From positions 169,601-233,600 of the forward strand of contig PLBY01000107.1 in NCBI GenBank assembly GCA_003134655.1: a DNA stretch of 64,000 nt. The letters run 5' to 3'. Shown one piece after another: positions 26,972-35,769 of the stretch (the stretch's first letter is position 1; the number at the start of each line of letters is the position of its first letter). The notes under the pieces were generated by a model that worked only from the letters and a program-made list of their open reading frames with translations, was not told the DNA's origin and ran no database searches. The translations under genes and the position numbers were made by a program. The DNA is from Acidobacteriaceae bacterium (GTDB taxonomy: Bacteria > Acidobacteriota > Terriglobia > Terriglobales > Acidobacteriaceae).

Positions 26972-27532
26972 ATGAGCACAGTCACTGCACCACAAGCAAC
27001 CGCCGTTACGACCTGGAACATTGACCCCGTTCACTCCACCGCCCAGTTCAAGGTCAAGCACATGATGATCTCGAATGTGAAGGGCGAGTTCACTACCATC
27101 ACCGGCAAGCTGGAACTAAACGAAGCCGATATCACCAAATCACGAGTCGAGGCATCGATTGATGCCGCTACGATTAGCACCCGGGAGGCGCAGCGCGATG
27201 CGCACCTGAAGAGCGCCGATTTCCTGGATGTCGAGAAATTCCCCGTCTTAACCTTCAAGTCGACTCGCGTCTCGAAAGAGGGACGTGTGGAACTTGCCGT
27301 CGAAGGCGATCTTGCGATTCACGGCGTCACGCGCAACGTGGTATTTGACGTCGAGGGGCTGAGCGCCCCCATGAAAGACCCGTGGGGCGGCACCCGAATG
27401 GGACTCTCCGCCACGACTAAAATCAATCGAAAGGATTTTGGACTAACCTGGAACGCGGCGCTCGAGACGGGTGGGATCGTCGTGGGCGAGGAAGTCACCA
27501 TCACGGTGGATGTCGAGTTCATAAAAGCGTAA
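26972..27532 (+). CDS. YceI-family polyisoprenoid-binding-like protein
   Basis: The start at 26972 has GGGAGG ten bases upstream and gives 186 residues; an earlier in-frame start would add 13 unlikely residues. The YceI lipocalin-like fold is recognisable: WNIDPVHSTAQFKVKHMMIS, SADFLDVEKFP, FKSTRV, GDLAIHGVTRNV and KDFGLTWN. These barrels bind isoprenoid chains or similar amphiphiles. Many are exported, but no signal peptide is seen here, so this copy is probably cytoplasmic. The upstream PAS relic overlaps its leader region. Two hairpins with T-rich tails follow. Confidence 0.92.
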   Translation: MSTVTAPQATAVTTWNIDPVHSTAQFKVKHMMISNVKGEFTTITGKLELNEADITKSRVEASIDAATISTREAQRDAHLKSADFLDVEKFPVLTFKSTRVSKEGRVELAVEGDLAIHGVTRNVVFDVEGLSAPMKDPWGGTRMGLSATTKINRKDFGLTWNAALETGGIVVGEEVTITVDVEFIKA

Positions 27533-27571
27533 CCCGGCGCATCGGGTTTTCCCGGTCTCTTTAGAGCGATA

Positions 27572-27604
27572 GCCGTCCGCCTTGGGACGGCTTCGCTTGT
27601 TTGG
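27572..27604 (+). terminator. Probable terminator after the YceI gene
   Basis: A perfect 7-bp stem GCCGTCC/GGACGGC with a six-base loop is followed by TTCGCTTGTTTG. A weaker hairpin (AACCCG/CGGGTT followed by TTCCC) lies just before it, immediately after the stop codon. Confidence 0.45.
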
Positions 27605-27681
27605 GCCGCGTAGAAACGCATTCATCTCAGCACGCGGCTTCGGCTTTGCTTGCACGTGTGCGACGGTGCTAGACTTCGCGA

Positions 27682-28161
27682 ATGGCTACCAAGAAGAAAA
27701 CCAAGAAGAAGTCTACGAAATCAAAGAAGACCGCCACTCCGAAGAAGAAGCAGACAAAGAAGCGGGCGGTGAAACGAGCAGCCCCTAAGAAATCCGCGAA
27801 GAAGACGGCTGCTCCGAATAAAGCTGCGGCAAAGAAGATCGATGTGAAGAAGTCGGCTCCTGGGAAGATTTCGGGTGCAAGTGCCAGGGAGACTCAGAAG
27901 GCAAGTCGAGGACGGCGCACATCGGTCTCCCGCGAGACGCTAGGGCCGGGTTCGGGCGGGCAGTCCGGAGACTTGCAGGGTTTGTCTAACGTCGAGGCCG
28001 CGGATTCGGAGAGTATTGACGAGTTGGTCGAGGAAGGGAACGCATTCGAGGCTGGAATCGTGACGGGCGTGGAAGACGCGGGAAGGCACAGAACCAAGGA
28101 AGTGACCACGCGTGAGGTTCCGGAGGACGACGTGCCTGACGAATACCTCGATCAGGACTAG
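27682..28161 (+). CDS. Lysine-rich histone-H1-like protein with acidic tail
   Basis: A 159-residue two-part protein. Residues 2-75 are almost only Lys, Ala, Thr, Ser and Pro (KKKTKKKSTKSKKTATPKKK type), like bacterial H1/HU-tail histones that bind DNA non-specifically. Residues 95-159 form an acidic segment (SGDLQGLSNVEAADSESIDE, VEEGNAFEAG, EVPEDDVPDEYL) that I recall from small conserved proteins of proteobacteria and acidobacteria without known function. The fusion gives one basic and one acidic half. It may be a nucleoid-associated protein, which is inference only. Confidence 0.75.
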   Translation: MATKKKTKKKSTKSKKTATPKKKQTKKRAVKRAAPKKSAKKTAAPNKAAAKKIDVKKSAPGKISGASARETQKASRGRRTSVSRETLGPGSGGQSGDLQGLSNVEAADSESIDELVEEGNAFEAGIVTGVEDAGRHRTKEVTTREVPEDDVPDEYLDQD

Positions 28162-28256
28162 GAAGGCACGCTGATCGTTTCAATGTCTGGGAGATCGCAA
28201 TCGCAGAAACCGCATTGAAGATCGCGGCCTGCTAATCGCGACGACGCAAAACTTAT

Positions 28257-30524
28257 TCAACGGAAGTTCTCGACCAGCATGGCTTGCGCCTGTTCCTGGC
28301 CGGGCTGGTCGAAGGCGACCGTGCGGCCATCGGGCGTGGCTCCCAGCCAGAAGGGAACGCGATTGAGCACAGTAACCGTGGTCGTGCGCTGGCGTGCGAA
28401 ATCGTAGAAGCTCAACACCGCCTGGTGTCCCAGCGACGGTCCCACAAAAAGAATTCCATCTTCAACGATTTGCCAACTGGCCCATGTTCCCGGATGAACC
28501 AGGGGCAGTGGTGTCTCAGGGCCGCCATTCACGGGAACGCGCCAAATCTCGGGCTCAGCCATTTGAGTCTTGGCGTAGTAGACGTACTTTCCATCGGGAG
28601 ATTCTAGAGCGGCGTGTCCACCATGCTGCGTGACTTGTACCGGCGGGCCACCCCCCGCAGGCACCTTCCAGACCTGCCACTCTCCAGAGCGCGGTGAAGC
28701 GAAGTAAACCCACTTGCCGTCGTGCGACCAGCTCGGGCAAACACTGTGGAACGCATCCGGAGTCAAAATGAGGGGCGCGCCGCCGTGCAAGTTCATCGTC
28801 ACGATCTTGCTGCCGTTCGGCGTGGTAGCGTCAAACGCGACCGAAAGGCTGTCAGGCGACCAGCGCGGCGTACCGGCTCCTCCCACCGCGCTTAACTGGA
28901 ACCCGTTGCTCCCATCACTGTTGCTGATCCATATCTCCATTGTTCCCGAGCGATCCGACATATACGCGAGTCTCTTACCATCCGGAGAGAACTGCGGTCC
29001 CGGGCCTTGATCCGTGTCGCTCGTCGATGAGACTGTCAGGTAAGCGCGCTTATCGTCCGTGCCCGAGAGATTCATTTGCCAGATGCTGACGCTGCGCAAC
29101 AGGCGTTCGTACACCAGGCGATATCCGCGGCGTGAGACCGCCGGATCCCACGCAGGCGAGCCTGCCTCTCTGATCTCTACAGCGGAGTCAGGAGCGTCCA
29201 AAGAGACTCTCCAAAGCGCCGGATGACCGTTGCGATTGGAGGAAAAGATGACCGAGCGCCCGTCGAAGGACCATTGCGGCGCACTGCCGATCCGTCCGCG
29301 TTCCGAAAAAAGCCGAACCCCTTGGCCCCCGCTGACTGGTGCGGCCCATATTTCATCGGGCGCTCCGATCTCCCGGTTGCGCACGAACATTACTTTCTGG
29401 CCATCCGGAGAAAACGACGGGCCCCAATCCTGGACCATCGGCGGCGCAGTGGTGACGCGGCGCACCGTCGAGTCTTCGAGCGAGAGCAGATAAATGCCGG
29501 ACTGCCCTGCGAACGCGATGAACTTGCCGTCTGGAGACCAGTCGAGTTCTCCATGGCTGGGTACCACTCCGCCTGTTTGGAGTTCTCGCTCTGCGGTGCC
29601 GCTGGAAGTCAACTTGAACACCGCGGATGCGGCGGTCACGTTCTGTTCCGCCTTTCGCTTCTGCTCGCCTCCGCCATCGGCGGCCACTATGTGGATGGTA
29701 TAGGTCTGGTGAGAGAGGCGTGAGAACGCGATCCAGCGTCCATCCGGGGACCATACCGGATAGCGGTCGTCGTCGTTGCCGGTGAGCTGCAAAAGCTGTT
29801 CGCTGCCCACCGCCGTCACGTAGATGCCCGACTCTCCCGGCTGCGAATGCTCGCGGAAGAAAGCCACGGAATTTCCGTCAGGAGAAAAAGCTGGCGTAGC
29901 CGTATCGGAAATTGCCAGCAGTGGGCGGGTATGTTCTACAAAAGAGCGCGTGGGCGATCCCGCGCCGTAACTGGAGGACGTTCGAAATAGAAGTGCGGCA
30001 GCCAGAAACAAGGTGAAAAGCACGCCGGCGCCCAGCAGGTATTGCAGCAAGGCGCTTCGGCTTGGAGTGCCTGCGTTCGAAGGCACCGCGGCCGGGGACG
30101 GCAACTCGGTCCGAGGAGCCCTCGGAGTTTCGACCGGGATCGGAGTCTCAAGCTTCGGCGACGGAGCCTCTGGAACCACCAACTTGGCCCCCGCCCACTC
30201 GACTGTCGCAATGAAGCGGTAGCCCCGCCGCGGCAACGTCTCCACATACCGCGGATTCTCCGCCGAGTCGCTCAACGCCTCCCGCAGCTTGTTCACGGCA
30301 GCATTGAGGCCGTGGTTAAAGTCGACGAAGGTGTCCCCGGGCCAAAGGCGCGTTCGGAGTTCTTCCCGGGTTACCAACTCTCCTGGCTTACTCAGCAGCA
30401 CCACAAGAATTTCAAAAGGCTGGCCCACCAGCTTCAGTCGAGTCCCGAATTTCCACAGTTCATGAGTGTGCAGATCCACTTCAAAAGGACCGAACCGTGC
30501 CCGATCTGAACCATTGCCAGTCAT
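28257..30524 (-). CDS. ToxR/CadC-like transmembrane regulator with PD40 beta-propeller
   Basis: A 755-residue protein. Residues 10-107 are a winged-helix DNA-binding domain (FGPFEVDLHTHELW, TREELRTRLWPGD, NAAVNKLREAL, ETLPRRGYRFIA). A proline-rich linker and one TM helix (about 172-190, LLGAGVLFTLFLAAALLF) follow. The rest is a TolB-type PD40 propeller with repeated FSPDGxxVAF and WSPDGKWIAF blades. The helix puts the DNA-binding domain in the cytoplasm and the propeller in the periplasm, as in CadC. The ligand and target genes are unknown. The gene is divergent from a Sel1-repeat gene. Confidence 0.9.
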   Translation of the reverse strand: MTGNGSDRARFGPFEVDLHTHELWKFGTRLKLVGQPFEILVVLLSKPGELVTREELRTRLWPGDTFVDFNHGLNAAVNKLREALSDSAENPRYVETLPRRGYRFIATVEWAGAKLVVPEAPSPKLETPIPVETPRAPRTELPSPAAVPSNAGTPSRSALLQYLLGAGVLFTLFLAAALLFRTSSSYGAGSPTRSFVEHTRPLLAISDTATPAFSPDGNSVAFFREHSQPGESGIYVTAVGSEQLLQLTGNDDDRYPVWSPDGRWIAFSRLSHQTYTIHIVAADGGGEQKRKAEQNVTAASAVFKLTSSGTAERELQTGGVVPSHGELDWSPDGKFIAFAGQSGIYLLSLEDSTVRRVTTAPPMVQDWGPSFSPDGQKVMFVRNREIGAPDEIWAAPVSGGQGVRLFSERGRIGSAPQWSFDGRSVIFSSNRNGHPALWRVSLDAPDSAVEIREAGSPAWDPAVSRRGYRLVYERLLRSVSIWQMNLSGTDDKRAYLTVSSTSDTDQGPGPQFSPDGKRLAYMSDRSGTMEIWISNSDGSNGFQLSAVGGAGTPRWSPDSLSVAFDATTPNGSKIVTMNLHGGAPLILTPDAFHSVCPSWSHDGKWVYFASPRSGEWQVWKVPAGGGPPVQVTQHGGHAALESPDGKYVYYAKTQMAEPEIWRVPVNGGPETPLPLVHPGTWASWQIVEDGILFVGPSLGHQAVLSFYDFARQRTTTVTVLNRVPFWLGATPDGRTVAFDQPGQEQAQAMLVENFR

Positions 30525-30767
30525 TTGTGCTCAGCGAGGTTTCCGATGGTACATCATTCTACGTTTTCGCAGCCACTCTAGTTCCATGGACGCGCGACTA
30601 AGTCTTTTGTCATCAGGTCATTGCTGGATGAGGTCCAGCTTTTTGACAAATGATCCGGTTTGCACCTACGAATGACTCAGCTTGCATTGCGGTATCCGGC
30701 GTCCTGCGACACCGTTGGGCCTGAGCTCAGGGAAGTCAGAGTAAGGGCCCGAGCCAGGAGGGATATC

Positions 30768-31760
30768 GTGAGAACAAAACGTTTGAATAGAACCATAGCC
30801 CGACGCCAACTTGCATTAGGAGTCGTCATAACGCTAGCCGGAATGCTGCTCGCTGGAAACGCCTTGGGTCAGACGCCACCGAAGGAGCAATGCAGTCTCG
30901 CCGTGGTCTCGCGCCTTGTGCGTAGCGACAAGAAGGTTTGTGACGATGGGCTCGTGCAACAGATGGCTCGGCGAGGACATGCGTTTGAGCAGAACCAGTT
31001 GGGGATTGCCTCCATCTTGGCGATTGGTCCCGACTACGACGAACGAGAGGCTCTGCAATGGTTCAGCCAGGCGGCACAACGAGGTTACGCTCCGGCCCAA
31101 GTGAATCTAGCCGTCATGCACATCAATGGATGGGGCACACCCGTCAACTATGGCGCGGCGCTCAATTTACTGCGCGCGGCCGCCGATGCGCATTTTGCGC
31201 GCGCGTACTACAACTTAGGCATCCTCAATATGGAGGGCAAAGGCGTGCGGCGGGACAGTGACGAAGCCTTCCGTTGGTTTCAGAAAGGCGCGGAGGCCGG
31301 CGACAGCAGCGCTCAGACAAATCTCGGCTATATGTACGATCAGGGACTCGGCACCTCGCGGAGCGCTACGACCGCCGCGATCTGGTACCGCAAAGCCGCC
31401 ACGGCCGGCAATCCGCTGGGCGAGAACAATCTCGCAGACATGTATCTGCGCGGGGACGGCGTTCCGCAGGATAACGATGCTGCATTTCTGTGGTTCCAGA
31501 AAGCCGCCGCACAGGGACACACTGGAGCCCGCATCAAACTGGGATACATGTACGCCGATGGCCGCGGAACCAAAAAAGATCCGGAAGCCGCGTATTCCTG
31601 GATTACGGCCGCGGCAATGGCCGGAGACGCCCGCGGCAACGACTTGCTTCATTCGCTGGAAAAGGTCCTGAACCAAGGGCAGATCGCTGAGGCTCGAGAA
31701 CGCGCGAGCAAGCTGCGGCAGCAAGAACCACAGGTCACGGACCAGGCATTTGTTCAGTGA
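30768..31760 (+). CDS. Exported Sel1-repeat protein
   Basis: The GTG start at 30768 is preceded by AGGAGGGA and gives 330 residues. A signal peptide (about 13-33, LALGVVITLAGMLLAGNALG) is followed by about six Sel1-like repeats of 36 residues (AxxxLGxMYxxGxGVxxDxxxAxxWFxKAA pattern; examples ALQWFSQAAQRGYAPAQ and AFRWFQKGAEAGDSSAQ). Sel1 solenoids mediate protein-protein contacts, often in envelope stress or secretion. No enzyme domain is attached. The gene is divergent from the ToxR-like regulator, and its 3' end lies about 50 bases from the convergent bglX-like gene. Confidence 0.88.
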   Translation: MRTKRLNRTIARRQLALGVVITLAGMLLAGNALGQTPPKEQCSLAVVSRLVRSDKKVCDDGLVQQMARRGHAFEQNQLGIASILAIGPDYDEREALQWFSQAAQRGYAPAQVNLAVMHINGWGTPVNYGAALNLLRAAADAHFARAYYNLGILNMEGKGVRRDSDEAFRWFQKGAEAGDSSAQTNLGYMYDQGLGTSRSATTAAIWYRKAATAGNPLGENNLADMYLRGDGVPQDNDAAFLWFQKAAAQGHTGARIKLGYMYADGRGTKKDPEAAYSWITAAAMAGDARGNDLLHSLEKVLNQGQIAEARERASKLRQQEPQVTDQAFVQ

Positions 31761-31811
31761 GCGTGACGGCGGCTTCCGCAGCCGTGTCCGCTTCGAGTGT
31801 CAGACACAGTT

Positions 31812-34211
31812 CTACGGCAGAATCTCCGCTTCTGCCGCCAAACCGTGCGCCGAATCAGGGCTGATCCAAACCTTTACCTTCGCCGGTTCGGCAGCGAATT
31901 CGTTACTCGCATTCCAGATCGCAAAGGCTTCTGGTTTCAACTCAAACGTCACTTTTTTGGTTTCTCCCGGAGCTATAGCGACTGTCTTGAATCCCTTCAG
32001 CATGCGTACGGGTTCGGCAACGTTGGTGCCTTGAAGCTGAATGTAGAGTTGGACCGCTTCCTCGCCAGCGCGTGCTCCGGTATTTGTCACCTCGGCCTCG
32101 GCGGTTAGTGCCGGGGCGGCATGCTCTGCGTCGCTCAATCCTGTATTGAGAGCCGCGGCACTTAATCGTTGCGTGCTGACGGTTGTACTTCCGTATGTGA
32201 GGCTGGTGTACGACCCCCCGTAGCCGAAAGGGAATTGCGGAGTGTTCTGTTCGTCGATATAGCGCGACAAGTATCGTTCCGTAATGTCCTTTGGCGGGTG
32301 CGTCAGATCGGTGTCCCCGGCAGGTCGTCCCGTATTCAGATGATTGTAATAAAGCGGTTCTTGCCCCACGCTGCGCGGCCAACTGACAACCAGTTTCCCG
32401 CTGGGATTCACTTCTCCGAAAAGAGTACGAGCCAACGCCGGTCCTCCGCTGATTCCCGGCAGCCACGCCGCGATCACCGCAGCCACGTGTTCAAACGCCC
32501 AGGGCACCGTGAGCGGCCGCCCGCTGAATAGAATCAGAACCACGGGCTTGCCCGTGCCGACAATAGCTTCCAGCAATTCTTGTTGCCTGCCGGGAAGCCC
32601 CAGATACGCACGCGATGCCGCCTCCCCACTCATCTCCGGGGTCTCCCCTAGCGCCAAAATCAGGACGTCTGCTTTCTGCGCTCCTGCCACTGCGGCCGCA
32701 ATCTCGTCATCAGTTCCGTCGAGAATTCCGGAACCCTTGAATCGGAACACATGGCTTTCGCCGACTCGTTGCGCCAGCGCTACCGGCAGCGAAATGCGTG
32801 GGCCCGAGCCCGCGGGCGCTCCGCCTGGATAGGAAGAATCATCGCCGAGCGGCCCGATCACTGCGATGTTCTGCGTTCCGGTTGCCAGCGGGAGCAGTGG
32901 CCTTCCGCCGGGCCCGTTTGCATTCTTCAGCAACACGAACGATCGTTCAGCAGCAGTCTGCGCCAGCGCAATGCTCTCCGGATGGTAAAGCGCCTTCGCC
33001 GCTCCAGCCTCATCCACAAACGGATGCTCGAACAGACCCAGTGCAAGTTTGACACGCAGCACACGGCGCACCCCCTCATCCAATTCAGCTTGCGTCGCCT
33101 GGCCGGAACTCACGATCTGTTGCAAGTGATCGTGATACAAGCTGCTCACCATGTCCATATCCACGCCAGCAAGGAATGCCTTGCGCGCCGCGGTAGCACC
33201 GTCCGCTGCGATGCCGTGCGGAATCAGTTCTCCCACGGCGTTCCAGTCGCTGACCACCAACCCGCGAAAGCTCCACTCTTTTCGCAACACTTGCTTCAAT
33301 GTGAATGGATTCGCCGTCGAAGGCACTCCATTCAATGAATTGAATGCACTCATCAGAGATACAGTTCCAGCCTCCACCGCCGCGTGAAACGGAGGCAGGT
33401 AAAACTGACGTAAAGTATGTTCAGAAATCTCCGTGCTGTTGTAGTCGCGTCCGCCCTCGGCCGCGCCATAACCGACATAGTGCTTGGCGCACGACGCAAT
33501 GCTGTCCGGTGCGTCCAACCGCGAACCCTGATAGCCCCTCACATAAGCCGCAGCCATGGCCGATCCCAGAAAAGGATCCTCGCCGGCACCCTCGGCCATC
33601 CGTCCCCAGCGCGCATCCCGCGCGATATCGACCATCGGCGAAAACGTCCATCGGATCCCATCCGCAGACGCCTCCATCGCCGCCACACGCGATGCCTTCT
33701 CCACAATTGTTGGATCCCACGTCGAAGCCAGTCCCAGCGGGATGGGAAACTCCGTCTTGAATCCATGAATCACGTCGAGCCCAAACAGGATGGGAATATG
33801 CAGCCGCGCCTTCTCCATCGCAATCCTCTGATAGCGGTTGATCTCGTGCGGATCGATCACATTGAACAGCGACCCAATCTGTCCGCGCGCAATCATGTCG
33901 TCATAATCGGTCCTGCCCGTTCCTGGCCCGGTAGGTTGCCCGGCGGAGTACTGCACTAACTGTCCAACCTTTTCTTCCAGCGTCATCTGCTGCAGAATCG
34001 ATTCCACTCTGGCATCGAACTTCGGGTCCGCGACACCGCCCATCTGGGGCGTCGACGATCGCGTCGACGGTGCTTGGGCGAACACGCCCGCACTCATCGC
34101 GACACCGATTCCGCACAACAGGATCGCAACTGAAATCCTCTTCAACGACCTTGATTGGATTCTTTCGAGTGACCAGCGAGCAACATCGATGTATAAGAGT
34201 GAGAATGGCAT
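31812..34211 (-). CDS. bglX: GH3 beta-glucosidase, BglX-like, exported
   Basis: A 799-residue protein preceded by GGAGG nine bases before the ATG. A signal sequence (about 28-46, AILLCGIGVAMSAGVFAQA) leads to the (beta/alpha)8 domain with the nucleophile D322 in VVSDWNAVGE and the substrate loop KHYVGYGAAEGGRDY. The alpha/beta sandwich and a C-terminal fibronectin-III-like domain (TNTGARAGEEAVQLY) follow, as in BglX. It should release glucose from beta-linked oligosaccharides in the periplasm. It is divergent from a LacI-type regulator, and an operator-like motif lies in its promoter. With the neighbouring TonB receptor and PF10091 glucanase it suggests a beta-glucan locus. Confidence 0.93.
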   Translation of the reverse strand: MPFSLLYIDVARWSLERIQSRSLKRISVAILLCGIGVAMSAGVFAQAPSTRSSTPQMGGVADPKFDARVESILQQMTLEEKVGQLVQYSAGQPTGPGTGRTDYDDMIARGQIGSLFNVIDPHEINRYQRIAMEKARLHIPILFGLDVIHGFKTEFPIPLGLASTWDPTIVEKASRVAAMEASADGIRWTFSPMVDIARDARWGRMAEGAGEDPFLGSAMAAAYVRGYQGSRLDAPDSIASCAKHYVGYGAAEGGRDYNSTEISEHTLRQFYLPPFHAAVEAGTVSLMSAFNSLNGVPSTANPFTLKQVLRKEWSFRGLVVSDWNAVGELIPHGIAADGATAARKAFLAGVDMDMVSSLYHDHLQQIVSSGQATQAELDEGVRRVLRVKLALGLFEHPFVDEAGAAKALYHPESIALAQTAAERSFVLLKNANGPGGRPLLPLATGTQNIAVIGPLGDDSSYPGGAPAGSGPRISLPVALAQRVGESHVFRFKGSGILDGTDDEIAAAVAGAQKADVLILALGETPEMSGEAASRAYLGLPGRQQELLEAIVGTGKPVVLILFSGRPLTVPWAFEHVAAVIAAWLPGISGGPALARTLFGEVNPSGKLVVSWPRSVGQEPLYYNHLNTGRPAGDTDLTHPPKDITERYLSRYIDEQNTPQFPFGYGGSYTSLTYGSTTVSTQRLSAAALNTGLSDAEHAAPALTAEAEVTNTGARAGEEAVQLYIQLQGTNVAEPVRMLKGFKTVAIAPGETKKVTFELKPEAFAIWNASNEFAAEPAKVKVWISPDSAHGLAAEAEILP

Positions 34212-34282
34212 GGGACGGAACCTCCGTGGGGCCCGGTTGCAACTAGCTACTAAATCGGGTTAGTCGGGCGTTTCCGCAATGT

Positions 34283-34311
34283 ATCAAAAACTCTTTTCTT
34301 CTCAATGTCAA
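34283..34311 (-). promoter_or_regulatory. bglX promoter with a LacI-type operator candidate
   Basis: Read on the minus strand: a perfect -35 TTGACA (34306-34311), a 17-bp spacer and TTTGAT as -10 (34283-34288). The spacer contains AAAACTCTTTT (plus strand, 34287-34297), which resembles AAAACGCTTTT at the TonB-receptor promoter. A repressor bound there would block RNA polymerase. Confidence 0.5.
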
Positions 34312-34381
34312 TAAGTATTGCGCGTGGCGAGTTAAACGTCGTGCTTGCTACGCCGATTCGGTTTGTGCGAGACTGCGCAGC

Positions 34382-35461
34382 GTGACGACAAAGAAGAAGG
34401 GCAAGAGCGCTGGCAAGACCGTGCGCATGGGGCCCAAGCCGGTGAGTTTGAAAGAGCTGGCGGAACATCTTGGACTCTCCCCCGCCACCGTGTCTCTGGT
34501 CATCAATCGCTCCCCCGTCGCAGACTCCATCCCCCAGGAAACCAAAGACCGGGTCCTTGCCGCCGCCCGCAAGTACAAATACCGCCCCAGCTTTTTCGCC
34601 CGCTCCCTTCGCGCCCAGCGCAGCTTCACCATTGGAGTCATCGTCCCTGAGGTCAGTGATGGCTACTCCGCCTCTGTGATGAGTGGCGTCGAGGACTATT
34701 TGCTGCAAGAGGGATACTTCTACTTCGTCGTAAGTCACCGCCACCGCGCCGACCTGATCGATGAATATCCGAGATTGTTCCTGGAGCGATCCGTCGATGG
34801 CCTGATTGCCGTCGACACTCCCTGGACTCTTCAACTCTCGGTCCCCGTAGTCACGGTGTCAGGGCACAACCAGGTGAAGGGCGTTACCAACATCGTTCTG
34901 GACCACGTTCGCGCCGCCGAAATTGCTCTCAAACATCTTTTTCAGCTTGGTCATCGCGAAATCGCCTTCATCAAAGGGCAGGAATTCAGCTCCGATACGG
35001 AAGTCCGCTGGGCGAACATCGAAAAGGCTGCCCGCCACCTCGGCCTGCGGATTTCGTCGGCTCTCATCTCTCAGCTCCAAGGCGACTCTCCGTCTCCGGA
35101 GCTTGGATATGAAGCCACCCGCAAGCTGCTTTCGTCGCACAAGGCGTTTACGGCCCTCTTCGCGTTCAACGACATCTCCGCGATGGGCGCCATCCGGGCC
35201 CTTCGCGAGGCCGGGTTTCGCGTGCCCGAAGACGTCTCCGTCGTGGGCTTCGATGATATCCAGAGTGCTGCCTACCAGAACCCGGCGCTGACCACTGTGC
35301 GCCAGCCACTGCGCGAAATGGGAAGGATCGCCGCTGAGACGTTGCTCCGCCGCATTCGCGCCTCGGAATCGAATTCGCACGGGGGCGAGACGATGGTCGA
35401 ACCCAAACTGATGATCCGCGAGACCACCTGCCGGGTTTCGAACGGCGTCGCTCCCAGATAA
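34382..35461 (+). CDS. LacI-family transcriptional regulator
   Basis: A 359-residue protein with a GTG start. The lysine-rich leader (TTKKKGKSAGKTVRMG) is followed by the LacI helix-turn-helix at about 20-45 (VSLKELAEHLGLSPATVSLV) and hinge (RPSFFARSLRAQRS). The sugar-binding domain follows (IGVIVPEVSD; GHREIAFIKG; DVSVVGFDD; TVRQPLREMG). Family members usually repress glycan genes until a sugar binds. It sits between the divergent GH3 gene and the TonB receptor gene, both of which have A/T-rich operator-like sites, so these are the likely targets. No clear ribosome binding site is visible. Confidence 0.93.
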   Translation: MTTKKKGKSAGKTVRMGPKPVSLKELAEHLGLSPATVSLVINRSPVADSIPQETKDRVLAAARKYKYRPSFFARSLRAQRSFTIGVIVPEVSDGYSASVMSGVEDYLLQEGYFYFVVSHRHRADLIDEYPRLFLERSVDGLIAVDTPWTLQLSVPVVTVSGHNQVKGVTNIVLDHVRAAEIALKHLFQLGHREIAFIKGQEFSSDTEVRWANIEKAARHLGLRISSALISQLQGDSPSPELGYEATRKLLSSHKAFTALFAFNDISAMGAIRALREAGFRVPEDVSVVGFDDIQSAAYQNPALTTVRQPLREMGRIAAETLLRRIRASESNSHGGETMVEPKLMIRETTCRVSNGVAPR

Positions 35462-35649
35462 CGCGCCGCAACAAAAAACATCTGTTGGAAGCTTCTTCCT
35501 GAAAAAAAATCCTCTGCGCGCCAACCGGCTGACGAAGACCCCATGACATCGCGTGATCGCCTTAACAAAATCGTTAAGGTGACCGAGAACAAATAAATCC
35601 TGTCGTCGCCGGGCGAAACCGCATCTCAGTCTTTCCCAGAGCATTGCGC

Positions 35650-35679
35650 TTGACTGTGGAAAATCGCCTGTGCTATAAG
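35650..35679 (+). promoter_or_regulatory. Promoter of the TonB-receptor gene
   Basis: TTGACT (35650-35655), 18 bp, then TATAAG (35674-35679), which is preceded by TGC and so resembles an extended -10. The predicted start of transcription is near 35686. Confidence 0.65.
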
Positions 35680-35690
35680 CGGTTCGAATG

Positions 35691-35721
35691 TTACTAAAAC
35701 GCTTTTGTAGAGTTTTAGTAA
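35691..35721 (+). promoter_or_regulatory. Operator-like perfect inverted repeat
   Basis: TTACTAAAAC (35691-35700) and GTTTTAGTAA (35712-35721) are exact reverse complements separated by 11 bases. The pair begins about five bases after the predicted transcription start, a classic repressor position. The left arm runs into AAAACGCTTTT, similar to LacI-family operators. The adjacent LacI-type protein is the first candidate to bind. Confidence 0.62.
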
Positions 35722-35769
35722 GCATCGCCCCATCAAAATCGTAAGGTTCTTCAAGGCCGGGAGGCTTCA

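Noticed and set aside
30620..30645. GCTGGA/TCCAGC hairpin followed by TTTTT, resembling a plus-strand terminator.
   Set aside because: The stem is only 6 bp, the T-run overlaps a TTGACA that looks like the -35 of the Sel1-repeat gene, and no plus-strand gene lies upstream.
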